Source of the DNA: Thraustochytrium sp. TN22
Taxonomy: Eukaryota; Sar; Bigyra; Thraustochytrida; Thraustochytriidae
DNA length: 64,000 nt
Reading direction: 5' to 3'
Assembly (NCBI GenBank): GCA_013306675.1
Contig: JABLUY010000058.1
Span: 62,001 to 126,000 of the forward strand
In this document: piece by piece, positions 42,493 through 52,021 of the stretch
How positions within the stretch are numbered: the first letter of the stretch is position 1
Layout of the letters: every line of letters starts with the position of its first letter
Made by a program: the position numbers and the translations under genes
The notes under the pieces: model-generated
What the model saw: only the letters and a program-made list of their open reading frames with translations
Databases searched by the model: none
What the model was told of the DNA's origin: nothing

Positions 42493-42600
42493 GAGACCTC
42501 GGATTGCGACAGGCACATCACAATCACGAGCCCGGCCCTCGTGGTTGTGCTCACCAAGAACAGCATTGGAGGTATTGGACGGATGGCGGGCGGTCAATGA
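42493..42600 (+). pseudogene. Possible TIR-domain relic
   Basis: A short frame reads DCDRHITITSPALVVVLTKN, which resembles the core strand of the TIR domains here (HAFLLVLTKGVF, LVDILILTKGVL). Too short to be sure. Confidence 0.35.
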
Positions 42601-43827
42601 CATCGACAAGGGTGTCGAGCCCACGGTCGAGATGAGACCCGCCGGCAGTCTATTGTGAGCCTGCTCGCGCCGAGGTCACGCACTCATTTGTAATTTCCTT
42701 GATTGGAGGTGATGATCATGGGGCCCGGGTTGGGGCTCGGAGCTGACGTCTCTGCACAGGCCCGGCGCTGCCGGCAGGCGCCGGCAGGTCGATGTCTGCG
42801 TGTTGTGACGGCGCAGAGCTGGGCTGCCGGCGTGCACACTGCTGGTACAATGACAAGGGTGAAGGCGGATCCACGAGAGGGACGAAGAACGACGTGAGCA
42901 GCCAGCTCACATCGAAAGGCGAGGTCAAGCACGATAGCTCGACTGATGCTGAGCTCAGCATCAGCTTCGTCGCAGAGACGGAAGGGCGCTCAAGTGCTCC
43001 ACCTCGAAAAGAAGGTCATCTCCACAGCTCTGACCTTGCCATCTCCTTGCGCTTTTTTATCTCCGTGGTAACGTGCTCGGAAAGCGGCAGCACGCGCACT
43101 TTGATGCTGGCGAGCGACCTCGTGCACGCTTTGAGTCGACGCGCCCCGTCTGGTTTTGGATTGGCGTCCAGGTCGTCCGTCAATTCCAATCACGTGCGGC
43201 TCTACCCCGGCTCCGCGTCGAGCTCGAGCTGGCAGGGCTCGCGCTGTGGCCGACGTCTAATCGTCCGCAGGCTCGCCTCGCGTCGCCGGGTGCTTGGAGC
43301 GCAGGGCTGGCCGCGAGCCGTGGCGCAGGGGAACGAGCACGAACGTCCGGCCGACACGGGCCGCCTCGCCGGCTTGCATGCGAATGAGGACTCGGAGAAG
43401 CCCGGAGAACCAGCGCCGGGCCGTCGCACGCCTCCGCCTGCCAGTGCCGCCGAAGCCCTCTGCGAGGTTGCCATGACTCCGACCGTGACCTGTATGCATT
43501 CAATCACCACACGGCCCGAGACAACTGACCCAGAGAGCCCCTGCTCCTCCACCGTGACGGTGACTGCACCCTGATCAGTGACTGGTACGTAACTTGAGAT
43601 TACCGTCCAAGTCCTGGTTCCCCAGGCTTCCCCGCTGGCCACGGGCCCGGCGCCGGGCGGGCGGGCCGCCGTTCCCCACCAAGTCAAGTCAGACTTGAGG
43701 CCGGGCTCAGGCTTCGGCCGGCAGGCAGGGTACCAAGCAAACCCAAAACTCGGAGCCAAAGCAAAAGAAGGAACGAAAGCAGCCAGCGAGCATCAGACAG
43801 AAGCAGGCGGCAACGCACGGTACAAGC
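42601..43827. other. Intergenic region, no supported gene
   Basis: Frames on both strands are short. A minus-strand peptide near 43080-43140 (VRVLPLSEHV) is faintly like one near 49690-49720 (VRVLAFSHEV) but cannot be classified. Confidence 0.4.
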
Positions 43828-44139
43828 ATGGGTGCCAACGGCAGCAGAAGGAAGCATAGTAATTTGAGTTTGAGTGACCTGGATTGTGGGCCATCCGAGC
43901 CGCCCGACGCGATGAGGGCGATTAACGGACCGCGCCTCTCGGGGTACACCGGGGACAGCTTGTCCTACGGGAGCCAGAGCACTCGCATGCAAGCGCATCC
44001 CCACGTATCCATGCCCTCCTCTGACAACATGTCCTATGGGACCTTGGGCTCTGGAAGCCAGAGCACTCGCATGCAAGCGCATCTCCACGTGTCCATGGGT
44101 GGCAAAGAGCGTCGCAAAAGGCGTTTTTGGTGGTGGTAA
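43828..44139 (+). CDS. Small protein with N-myristoylation-like start and an internal repeat
   Basis: A 103-residue open frame begins MGANGSRRKH: Gly2 with Ser6 and a basic tail is a classic N-myristoylation context (known motif; use here is inference). The body contains two copies of GSQSTRMQAH-x-HVSM (DNA about 43971-44012 and 44054-44095) and ends in a basic, Trp-rich tail (KERRKRRFWWW). It may be a lipid-anchored membrane-associated protein. No family recognised. It lies alone in a gene-poor stretch and its reality rests on composition and the repeat. Confidence 0.45.
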   Translation: MGANGSRRKHSNLSLSDLDCGPSEPPDAMRAINGPRLSGYTGDSLSYGSQSTRMQAHPHVSMPSSDNMSYGTLGSGSQSTRMQAHLHVSMGGKERRKRRFWWW

Positions 44140-44925
44140 AAGTAATACCCTGCACGGCCGTGTGCCCTGGATCGTAACCATCGTAAAAAACGGTATCGTA
44201 ATCGTTTTGATTTGCTGACCAGGCGGCTCTGGGCGCCAGGTGATTCTTGGCGGCTCTGCTCTTGAGAGATGGACCCCTGGCGAGCTTCACCAACCACGCC
44301 TGGCCTGCACCGACCAAGCCTTCGGCATGAAGTAACTCGCAAGCTGCACGAGTCGAGGTCCGGAGCGTTCCAAAGATTCACCCAAAGCCGAGGATGCTCC
44401 GCGCGGGCCTTGCCACGACCGACTGTACGTCACGGTCTATCTTGTGGCACGTCGCGGCCAGCGCTGCCGCAAGCATGCGCGCTGAGCGCTTGCCACCGAC
44501 AATGCAGCCCGCCGGGATGCAGTCCTTGCGGTGGCAGGACCCGGGTATGCATGCCTTGGCAGCCGGTCTTCGCGCCGGCCATTTCAGGTGGGTTCGCAGG
44601 AGAGCAACTGAAGCCGTAGGCGCAGCCGCGCGCGCCCGCCTGCCTCTCGCTCTGCCCCGCGCCACGCCGCGACGTCTTGTTGAGGTTGCCTTGGCTGTCT
44701 GCAGGCGCCCGAGCCGCCTCCTCGCTCGCATCTGAGGCATCTGAGGAGCCCGCCCGGCATCCAGGGCAGCGGGCAGACGCGCCAGGGCGGGCGCCCGGGA
44801 GCGAGCGCCTCGCCTCGCCCAGCTTCAGCTGCGCCAGCTGCGAGCTCCAGCTCCAGCAACGACACCGCGAAGCCCATTCTCTGCCAGGCGCCCGGCTGCT
44901 CGCATCGGCGAGGCTGTGCGCCGAG
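44140..44925. other. Intergenic region, no firm gene
   Basis: A minus-strand frame ending at 44378 has a Cys-containing stretch (CIPGSCHRKDCIPAGC) that looks protein-like but has no recognisable family. Otherwise GC-rich filler. Confidence 0.4.
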
Positions 44926-45550
44926 TGGCGGACCTGCCGCGTCGCGGGGTGCGACAACACCGAGGCCAACTCGCGCGGGCGGTGCTACACGCACCTGCCC
45001 ACGAAGACGACCTGCAGTGTCAAGGGCTGCTCGCGCCAGCCCAGGGGCAGAGGTTCGATCTGCAGTGCTCCATCGCAGGCTGCACGAACCGCGCCAAGTG
45101 CCGCGGCTGTCGCTCGTGCGCGCCAGCTCCGGCAGGCTCACGGCGCCCTTCTCTCGCGCCTTTCTCTCGCGCCTCCACGCGCTGCAGCTCGCCGCCCGCG
45201 CAGCTCGCGCCGGAGCTCAGGTCGCGGCACGCGTGGAGTGCAACCGCGGCTCGGGCAGTCGCGCAAGGCGAGACGGCCGCAGCCCGCGCGGCGCGCGCGC
45301 GCGCGCTGGTCGGCGGCGGCCAGGGGAGGAGCTCAGGATGCGCTCATGGCCATCGCCATCCGCATGCCCCGCCGCCACCGAGCGGCCGCCGCCGGCGCGC
45401 GCGCCGCTGCCGCGCGCGCGGCTGCCTCGCCCGTCGGGCCGCCGCCCGCAGCGGCGACGGACGACGTTGAGGGCTTGCTCGGTTCCTCGTCATCACTGCA
45501 GCCAGAAATGGCCAAGTCCTGCCGGCGCAGGCGCAAGCAAACGCCGGACG
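44926..45550 (+). pseudogene. Zinc-finger relic (C-x4-C-x10-C-x2-H family), copy 1
   Basis: The frame reads CRVAGCDNTEANSRGRCYTH, a complete C-x4-C-x10-C-x2-H finger, then a second unit CSVKGCSRQPRGRGSIC that lacks its final His. Downstream sequence is Arg/Ala-rich and collinear with 50420-51150 (both contain AARAVAQGE and a run of Arg/Ala). It is the same finger class as the array gene at 62113. The frame degenerates after the second finger, so a relic or an unrecognised exon is likely. Confidence 0.5.
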
Positions 45551-45719
45551 AATCCTCGCGCTCGAGCTCAGGCTCGCGCCTGCCCAAGCGCGTCAGCGGC
45601 GAGGACGCGACGAGGTCCTGGCTAGAGGGCCTGTCGGCTCTCCGCTGTCCTCCTCGTGCCGACTGCGGCGTCGAGCGCGGCGCAGCACGTGCACGGCATC
45701 GCCGATCGGCGGAGAGAGC

Positions 45720-46562
45720 ATGGAGCAGGAGCGCCTCGGCCGCACGGCGGCCCGACCGGGCAAGGCGCGGCGCAAGGCGAGATCGAAGACGCCCGTTGCT
45801 GCCCGGCAGCGTGCAGACGAGCCGTATGCGCCCAATGCCAAGGTGATCTTTGATCGCTTCCGCGAGGGCGAAGCGATCGACACCAGGCAGCTCTTGGAGC
45901 ACGGCGAGAACTACAGCGTTGGTCTGGACCATGCAGAGCTCAAGGAGATTGTCGATCTCAGCCGCAGGAAGATGCGAAAAGGCGCGATGGACCGCCTGAA
46001 GCCGGGCTGGCTTGACAGAACAGGCTTCACCTTTTTGGTCAAGCTAGCCCGGTCGCAAGACCCCGACGCGCCAATCTGCAGGGTGCTGCAGCTTATGCAT
46101 GAGATGGCGGCCAGTCCACAGCTCTGGGAGAGCCAAGCACCAGCCCCAGCACGTGCGTCCAATAGCTCTCCGCAGCAGCAACCGCTGTATGTGACCCCGA
46201 AGCCCCCAGTTGACGTTCAGACCTTGCAGCAACGCGCGCCAGCGTCAGGCGTGCCAGGCGGACCATGGATTCCTGAGGCGCTTTGCATCATCTTCATATT
46301 TGTCAAGGGCCTGAGGTTCGAGGTTCTCATGTGTGGAGCGGCCTGGTGGTGGTGGTGGACGCAGAAGCAGTACCCGCATCGGGAGCAAACGATGCGCGAG
46401 ACTCTTGGCGTCATGTGCCTACTCTGCTTGATCCCGGCAGCCTCCCTCAACATGATTATGATGTGTGGCGCGGCTTACAAAGCTCGGCACCAGCTCTTCC
46501 GCTTTTTCCACGATCTGACCCGGTTGGCGGCTTCCAGCAGATCGATTCCCGTCAGCACGTAA
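45720..46562 (+). CDS. Putative membrane protein with Trp/Cys-rich segment
   Basis: A 280-residue open frame. The N-terminal 150 residues look soluble and helical (KVIFDRFREGEAIDTRQLLE, HAELKEIVDLSRRKMRKGAM, TGFTFLVKLARSQDP), followed by a Pro/Gln-rich linker. The C-terminal part has a hydrophobic segment (LCIIFIFVKGL), the motif CGAAWWWWW, a second membrane segment (LGVMCLLCLIPAASLNMIM) and CGAAYKARHQLFRFF. A fragment of the C-terminal part is duplicated at 42220-42473, which supports this frame as once-coding. No family recognised. The first 30 residues are Arg/Ala-rich, so the true start may be downstream or in an upstream exon. Confidence 0.5.
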   Translation: MEQERLGRTAARPGKARRKARSKTPVAARQRADEPYAPNAKVIFDRFREGEAIDTRQLLEHGENYSVGLDHAELKEIVDLSRRKMRKGAMDRLKPGWLDRTGFTFLVKLARSQDPDAPICRVLQLMHEMAASPQLWESQAPAPARASNSSPQQQPLYVTPKPPVDVQTLQQRAPASGVPGGPWIPEALCIIFIFVKGLRFEVLMCGAAWWWWWTQKQYPHREQTMRETLGVMCLLCLIPAASLNMIMMCGAAYKARHQLFRFFHDLTRLAASSRSIPVST

Positions 46563-46589
46563 AAGTGGCGCAGGCAGGCATGCATGCGA

Positions 46590-47040
46590 AGTCGAGCAAG
46601 GACGCGGGCCGCGGCACGTTGCCAATGTCGAGCTGCACGCCGTGCGTGGTGGCTTCCCCGTCCACCGCTCCTTTCAAGACCGTGTAGAAGGGCCCGCTCC
46701 ACGTTGGGATGGAGATGTGCCCCACGCCGTAGCTGACGCAAGCCGTGTGCGTGGGGAAATTGCCGATCCCAATGAGGCCAGCGTGCAGCGCGCCGTCGTC
46801 GCCCTGGTCAAAGGAGGCGCTGGCCCGCGCCGCGTCTTGCCTGTCCGCCACGTCGACGAAGCGTAGCACGCCCGTGCTGTTCTCGATGGCGTCCATGGTG
46901 GCGCGTACCAATTGCGCTCCTCTGTGTTGACTACGACGCCGTCGTCGTTGGTCTGGTTGTCCCAAGTCCCGTTTATAGAATTGTGTAGGGACAAAAAAGC
47001 GCCCGCTCTCCCGCACGCCCCTCCACGCCTTGTCGTACTG
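46590..47040 (-). pseudogene. Astacin-like metalloprotease relic, copy 1 (tentative)
   Basis: On the minus strand one frame gives SINGTWDNQTNDDGVVV and a neighbouring frame continues ATMDAIENSTGVLRFVDVAD, GLIGIGNFPTHTACVSYGVG and LKGAVDGEATTHGVQLD. The IENSTGVLRFVDV segment resembles the astacin (M12A) substrate-cleft region, but no HExxH zinc motif is visible, so the family call is weak. A frame change between the parts and the missing motif suggest a relic. A second copy lies at 50130-50324. Confidence 0.45.
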
Positions 47041-47248
47041 GTCCATGACGCAAGCAGCTGTGGTTGCACGTTCTTGATGGCGCCAACCACCGCGGGGAAG
47101 CGCAAGTCGCCCATCGCCGCATCCATCACTGCCCACGCCACATCTTACAACGCGGCCCGTCAAGGTCAGCATGAGGAAGTGCAACCATGCATGCCAGCGA
47201 CACATTGCAAGAAAACAAACATCATTCATGAGTCTCGTGATCGCCGCA

Positions 47249-49129
47249 TCAGCGTAATTGGTCGCGGCAGCGTTGGATCTGAGCTCGTGCATTCACCGCC
47301 CACTCGTACTCGGGACCAATGGCCTCCGTGTAGATGTCTCGGGCTTGCTCAAATAGAGGCAAGGCATCACGGAATCGGCGCTGGGCAAAGCGGACGTTCG
47401 CGATACAGTACAAGGATGCCGCCACGCGCGGGTGCCGCGGCTCGAGGGCCTCCCTGTACAGCTCCAGCGCCTCGTTGTAGTAGCGCAGCGCATCCTCGTA
47501 GCGGCCCTGGGAGTAGTACACCGCACCCATGTTGTTGAGCGTCTGTGCCACGGACGGGTGCCGCGGCCCGAGGGCCTCCCGTGTCAGCTCCAGCGCCTCG
47601 TTGTAGTAGCGCAGCGCATCCTCGTAGCGGCCCTGGGCCGCGTACACGATCGCCATGTTGTTGAGCGTCTGTGCCACGGACGGGTGCCGCGGCCCGAGGG
47701 CCTCCCTGTACAGCTCCAGCGCCTCGTTGTAGTAGCGCAGCGCATCCTCGTAGCGGCCCTGGGAGGAGTACACCGAACCCATGTTGTTGAGCGTCTGTGC
47801 CACGGACGGGTGCCGCGGCCCGAGGGCCTCCCGTGTCAGCTCCAGCGCCTCGTTGTAGTAGCGCAGCGCATCCTCGTAGCGGCCCTGGTTCGAGTACACG
47901 ACCGCAATGTTCTTTAGCGTGTCCGCCACGTACGCGTGCTGCGGCCCGATGGCCTCCCGGAACAGATCCAGCGCCTCCTTGTAGTACTGGAGCGCCTCGT
48001 CATAGTCGCCGTGGGCATCAAGCAGGCTGGCAGCTTGGTGCAGCATTCGGGCCATCTCGACGGGGTCTCCGTCGCCGCGCTGCCGGAGGTCGGCGACGCG
48101 GTCGCGCGCGATGGCGGCGAGCCAGGCGCGCTGCCGGCCCTGGATCTCCATGTTGAGGGTGGAGTAGCCGCCCTCGAGCTTCTCGGCCACGGATCGGTCG
48201 ATCATGGCCTTGTCCTCGGGCTTCCAGCAGGCCGCGTTCCTCATGTCCATGTTGCGGGCCATGATGGTGGCGATCTCCCTCGGGTCGTCCAGCAGCTGCT
48301 CGACGAAGCTGTCCTCCTGGCCGGGCGCGTAGACGACGTCGACGGGGCGGCCGCTGCGCACGGCGCCGTAAATCTCCCACACGCACCATGCGCGCTGGAG
48401 GGGCATGGGTTTGTCCCATCTGTCGAAGAAGATGATGGCGCTGTCGAAGCGCGTGATGGCCTCGTGGAGGCCGGTGTTGAGGAAGGCCTGGCGGGCGGCG
48501 ACGACGTCGTCGGGCAGGTCGGTGTCGTTGGTGGTCAGCAACGGCTGGTTGGCGCAGAAGAGGTCGAGCCACACGAAGCGCAGGTGGGGCGGCTTGTCGC
48601 TGAAGTGGGCGACGATGGCGGCGACGAGGTCGTGGAAGCTGCACTTGCGGGCCTGGCTCACGAAGGTGCCCTGGTACTTTTGGCCGACGTCGGCGGCGTT
48701 CTGGATGGTGTTGATGAAGAACTGCCTGGTGCGCATCTCGCGCGTCTTGGCGAGGACCACGTGCTCCGCTACGTCCTCCGTGGTCCACTCGCTGCGCGGC
48801 TTGGGCCTGGCGTCGACGCCCTCCGTGAACTGGACGAGGTCGTCGACGTAGGGCACGCGGCCAAGCATGGAGCCGTCCTCGCTGACTTCGTAGAGCTCGA
48901 TGGTGGCCCCCGCCTTGACGTCGTCGTTGATGTCGCGCGTGGCGACGAAGAGGCGCACGCCGGGCGCATCGACCTCCTCGACCACTCGGCGTGCCATGCG
49001 CTCGAGGAAGGCGACGCTGACGCTGCGATAGTCGATGATCTTTCTTTCCGCCGCCAGGTAGCGCGAGCTCCTGCGCCGCTCGTCGAGGCTGCGGCGCCAG
49101 CTGTGCGCGCGCGAGAGGACGCCCGGCAT
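47249..49129 (-). CDS. TPR (kinesin-light-chain type) protein with WCVWE-type N-terminal module
   Basis: A single exon encodes 626 residues. The N-terminal 300 residues carry RFVWLDLFCANQ (about 184-195), FDSAIIFFDRWDKPMPLQ and RAWCVWEIYGAV (Trp near 248). This module occurs ahead of TPRs in many algal proteins; its spacing of a WLD motif and a Trp-Cys-x-x-Glu motif recalls TIR-like or HET-type folds (inference). Residues about 358-612 form six 42-residue TPRs. Four inner ones are almost identical (GRYEDALRYYNEALEL, REALGPRHPSVAQTLNN), encoded by 126-bp tandem repeats. TPRs usually bind partner proteins. The near-identity of the units indicates recent repeat turnover, as in the LRR array. The gene lies within the TIR cluster. 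Confidence 0.85.
   Translation of the reverse strand: MPGVLSRAHSWRRSLDERRRSSRYLAAERKIIDYRSVSVAFLERMARRVVEEVDAPGVRLFVATRDINDDVKAGATIELYEVSEDGSMLGRVPYVDDLVQFTEGVDARPKPRSEWTTEDVAEHVVLAKTREMRTRQFFINTIQNAADVGQKYQGTFVSQARKCSFHDLVAAIVAHFSDKPPHLRFVWLDLFCANQPLLTTNDTDLPDDVVAARQAFLNTGLHEAITRFDSAIIFFDRWDKPMPLQRAWCVWEIYGAVRSGRPVDVVYAPGQEDSFVEQLLDDPREIATIMARNMDMRNAACWKPEDKAMIDRSVAEKLEGGYSTLNMEIQGRQRAWLAAIARDRVADLRQRGDGDPVEMARMLHQAASLLDAHGDYDEALQYYKEALDLFREAIGPQHAYVADTLKNIAVVYSNQGRYEDALRYYNEALELTREALGPRHPSVAQTLNNMGSVYSSQGRYEDALRYYNEALELYREALGPRHPSVAQTLNNMAIVYAAQGRYEDALRYYNEALELTREALGPRHPSVAQTLNNMGAVYYSQGRYEDALRYYNEALELYREALEPRHPRVAASLYCIANVRFAQRRFRDALPLFEQARDIYTEAIGPEYEWAVNARAQIQRCRDQLR
47430..47925. repeat. 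126-bp tandem repeats encoding TPRs
   Basis: Four units share gcctcgttgtagtagcgcag and catcctcgtagcggccctgg at 126-bp spacing, with almost all differences in the short segment encoding the first TPR helix (GSVYSS, AIVYAA, GAVYYS). Confidence 0.92.
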
Positions 49130-50129
49130 GGCGGCGCGCGCGGCGGCGGCGTGCGGATGCGTTCTGCCGGCGGCGCTGCGCTGGCCGCGCGGCCGCTCTC
49201 CGACTCTGGCGGCGTCGGCCGCTCTCAGCCAGCCTCAGGAGGGCAGGGAGGGAGAAAGGCGCGGGCGCGCGGCACGTGCACCGCGGCCAGTGGCTCGGCC
49301 GACAGTCAGTCGTGATCGACCTCTTCCAGACTAGGCTGAGTAGTAGAAGAGTACTAGCGCGCGCGGTGAGCCCTGAGGGCGCTGGGCAGCGCGGCGCACG
49401 GCGGAGGACTAGGAGACGGCCGCGAGGCGGTCGTGCAAGCCTGACTTTGACTTGCGCAAAAACTCGAGCTGGAAGCGAGTCTTGTCGTGGCAGGACGGCG
49501 TCGCGTCGGTCTGGGTGGGGATGAACAGGGCGGTGTAGCGCGACGACTGCGGCCGACAGCCGTCGGAGCTGGTCGCTTGTGTTGGCGCGGTCGAGGAGCG
49601 CTTCTGCGAGGACCAGGCTGGACAGCTCGTTGCTGTGTGCAGAGTCTTGCCGCGGAGGCAACGTCACAGTCAACTTCGTGCGAGAATGCCAGCACGCGCA
49701 CGCCCGAGACCTCGACGACCAAGCGCTGGCGTAAAAGCTCCGCGCGTGGCGCTGCCTTTGCCAAGGCCGCAAGACCGATAGCTCCAGCAGATTAACTGGA
49801 CTTTGTACGGTGTAGGCCTAGCAGCGTCCAGAGGCACCGCCGGCAATCAAGAAGCCGCCGCAGCCGGGGTAGCGGTGGCCTGAGCCGACCTAGATTAAAA
49901 CCCCACATCTCTCTGTCAAGTACCGCCTGCGGCGGAGCAATCGTTACGGCTTGGGAGTCATTACGAGCCTGCGGAAGCTCGAGGTGCCGCCATTGGGCAT
50001 GTTGCTGACGGTGGCGACCTTCTTGTCCTTGGAGAAGCGGTGGCGGGCATGGTTGCGAGCCGTCGTCGAAGCCTAAGATGAGGCGCAGGCAGGGTGTGAA
50101 GACGGAGTCGAGCAAGAACGCGGGCCGCG
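49130..50129. other. Intergenic region upstream of the TPR gene
   Basis: It should hold the promoter of the minus-strand TPR gene. A minus-strand stretch at 49400-49740 has protein-like pieces in two frames (RLVVEVSGVRVLAFSHEVDC; NELSSLVLAEALLDRANTSD) that may be a decayed gene. Not assigned. Confidence 0.4.
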
Positions 50130-50324
50130 GGCCCCGAAGGCAGTGTCGCGCTGCACGCCCAGCGTGGCGGCGGCACCGTCCACCGCTCCATTTACGACCG
50201 TACAGGTGGGCCCGGTCCACTTTGAGATGGTGAGCTGCCCCACGCCATAGCTGACGCAGCCCGTGCGCGTGGCGAAGTTGCCGATCCCAAGGAGGCCCGT
50301 ATACAGCGCGCCGCGTTGGGCCTG
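50130..50324 (-). pseudogene. Astacin-like relic, copy 2 (tentative)
   Basis: Minus strand: LYTGLLGIGNFATRTGCVSY, then GVGQLTISKWTGPTCTVVNG and AVDGAAATLGVQRD match GLIGIGNFPTHTACVSYGVG and GAVDGEATTHGVQLD of the copy at 46590-47040. It is shorter and flanked by a zinc-finger relic on the other strand, so the two loci share a duplicated block. Confidence 0.45.
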
Positions 50325-50361
50325 TTGACCACGTCGACGAAACGCCGCCCTCCGCCAAGCT

Positions 50362-51189
50362 ATGCCACGCGCCGGCTGCTCGCGTTGGCGAGAGTGTCAA
50401 GGCAGTCGGAGCTTGCAGCACGTGCCGTGTCGCAGGACTCGGATGCGACAAGAACTGAGCGCCAGAAGGCTGTGCTGCACGCCCCTGCTCACGAAGTCGA
50501 CCTGCCGCGTCGAGGACTGTCGGCGCCAGTTCACGGGCAGAGGCGTGATCTGCATCGCGCACGGCGCGCGCCAAAGCTGTGTTCATTGCCAGCTTCGCCA
50601 GGCTCACATCACCGGTATCTGCAAGGCCTTGCCGAGCCTGCGCCCCTTTGGATTTGACGTGAAGGAGCCTGCGCTGCTCGCGCTGCACCTCGCCCACGTG
50701 CCCGCGGGCCTCGCAGCTCGCGCCGGAGCTCAGACACTGCCAAGTCTCGCCACGCGTGGAGTTGCAGCTGCCGCCCGAGCCGTCGCGCAAGGCGAGGCAA
50801 GGCGAGAGGCCTCAGCGCGTGCGCGCGCGCGCGCGCGAACGGAAGAGGCAGGGCGGGGGAGCTCACGTGTCGCGCCCATTGCCATCGCCACCCGCATGCC
50901 CCGCCACCACCGCGCTGCGAGCGGCCATTGCTGGCGTGCGCGCGGCTGCCTCCGCGCGCGGCTGCCTCGCTACCGGCCGCGCCGGCCGCCCCCTCCGCGC
51001 TCTGCACCGCTTCGCGCCGCCGGGCCCGGGCCGGGACGACGACGGCTTGGTCGCCTGCGACGACGACAGGGCGGCCACGATCCGTGTCCACAACCGGACA
51101 CAGCACGCGGGCACAAGCAAGAGCGCTCATCCGGCTGGCAGGAACTCGAAGCCGAAGGACGCTTCAGCAAAGTAGCTCTAGCTAGCTAG
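50362..51189 (+). pseudogene. Zinc-finger relic (C-x4-C-x10-C-x2-H family), copy 2
   Basis: An open frame contains one full finger, CRVEDCRRQFTGRGVICIAH. A preceding finger-like TCRVAGLGCDKN lies in another frame and is broken. The following Ala/Arg-rich part (AARAVAQGEARREASARAR) matches the downstream part of copy 1 at 44926-45550. It ends in a CTAGCTAGCTAG run. Probably a decayed duplicate. Confidence 0.5.
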
Positions 51190-52021
51190 CTAGAAGCAAC
51201 GTCGAACGTCCAGCGGAACTCGAGCGAAGGTTTCATGGCTGAGAGCTTGAGCTGGAGATCGAGGTCGAGGAGGAGCACGCGGTGCAGGAGGTCGGCCTGC
51301 AGGAGGCGCGGAGGTGAGTCGGCGGAGGAGGTGGCGCGGCGGCGCGAGGCAGCATACAGAGCGGTAGGTCGCTGTAGTGCGAGGTCAGGCGGGAGATGAA
51401 AGGGGGGGCCTGATTCGGTAAAGCGAATGTCGTGCGGAGCGACACGTGCCCCCAGGATGGCGCGTGAACCGAAGCGCGCGCACAGGACTGGGACTTGGGC
51501 CTCATCATGAGAAGCGGGACCACGGGGGGTTTGAAAATCCCGCGCCAGATGCAAGCAGCGTGGGGAAACAGTTGTCCGTGACGAGGCAGCGCAGTGGGCC
51601 ACGACAGATCAGGCGCGCGAGTGCCTCTGCTCGCGCTCGCCGCAGCTTGATCTCTGCTCGTGGTGCGGCGGCACCTCGCCACCTTTTGGCCCGCGCAAAC
51701 ACGAGCAGCACTGTAGCGCCTTGAGACGTAACCATGTGGCGGTCTTGACGAGAGCTCGCAGACGGGCCAAGTCTCCACGCAAAAGTAGAGCGGATCTCTC
51801 ATCGAGAACAACTGTAAAGTCCTTGCCATGGCCAAGCACCCCAGCATGTCCGCTCGTGTCCGACGGCTGCCCTCGCTGGGCTACATGATCCAAGTAAAGC
51901 CTTGCTGCTGTCAGTCGCCAACCAAGCGGGACATGCAAGCTATCGACGACGCAACCAGCGCATCGAGTCCGATAAGGCCGATCCGACAACCAAGATGTTA
52001 TGTGAGAACACTTGTGAAATT
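51190..52021. other. Intergenic region, no supported gene
   Basis: Short frames only. On the minus strand near 51690-51810 are peptides (DFTVVLDERSALLLRGDLA; TVLLVFARAKRW) that may be pieces of a decayed gene related to one near 37590-37680. Confidence 0.4.
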
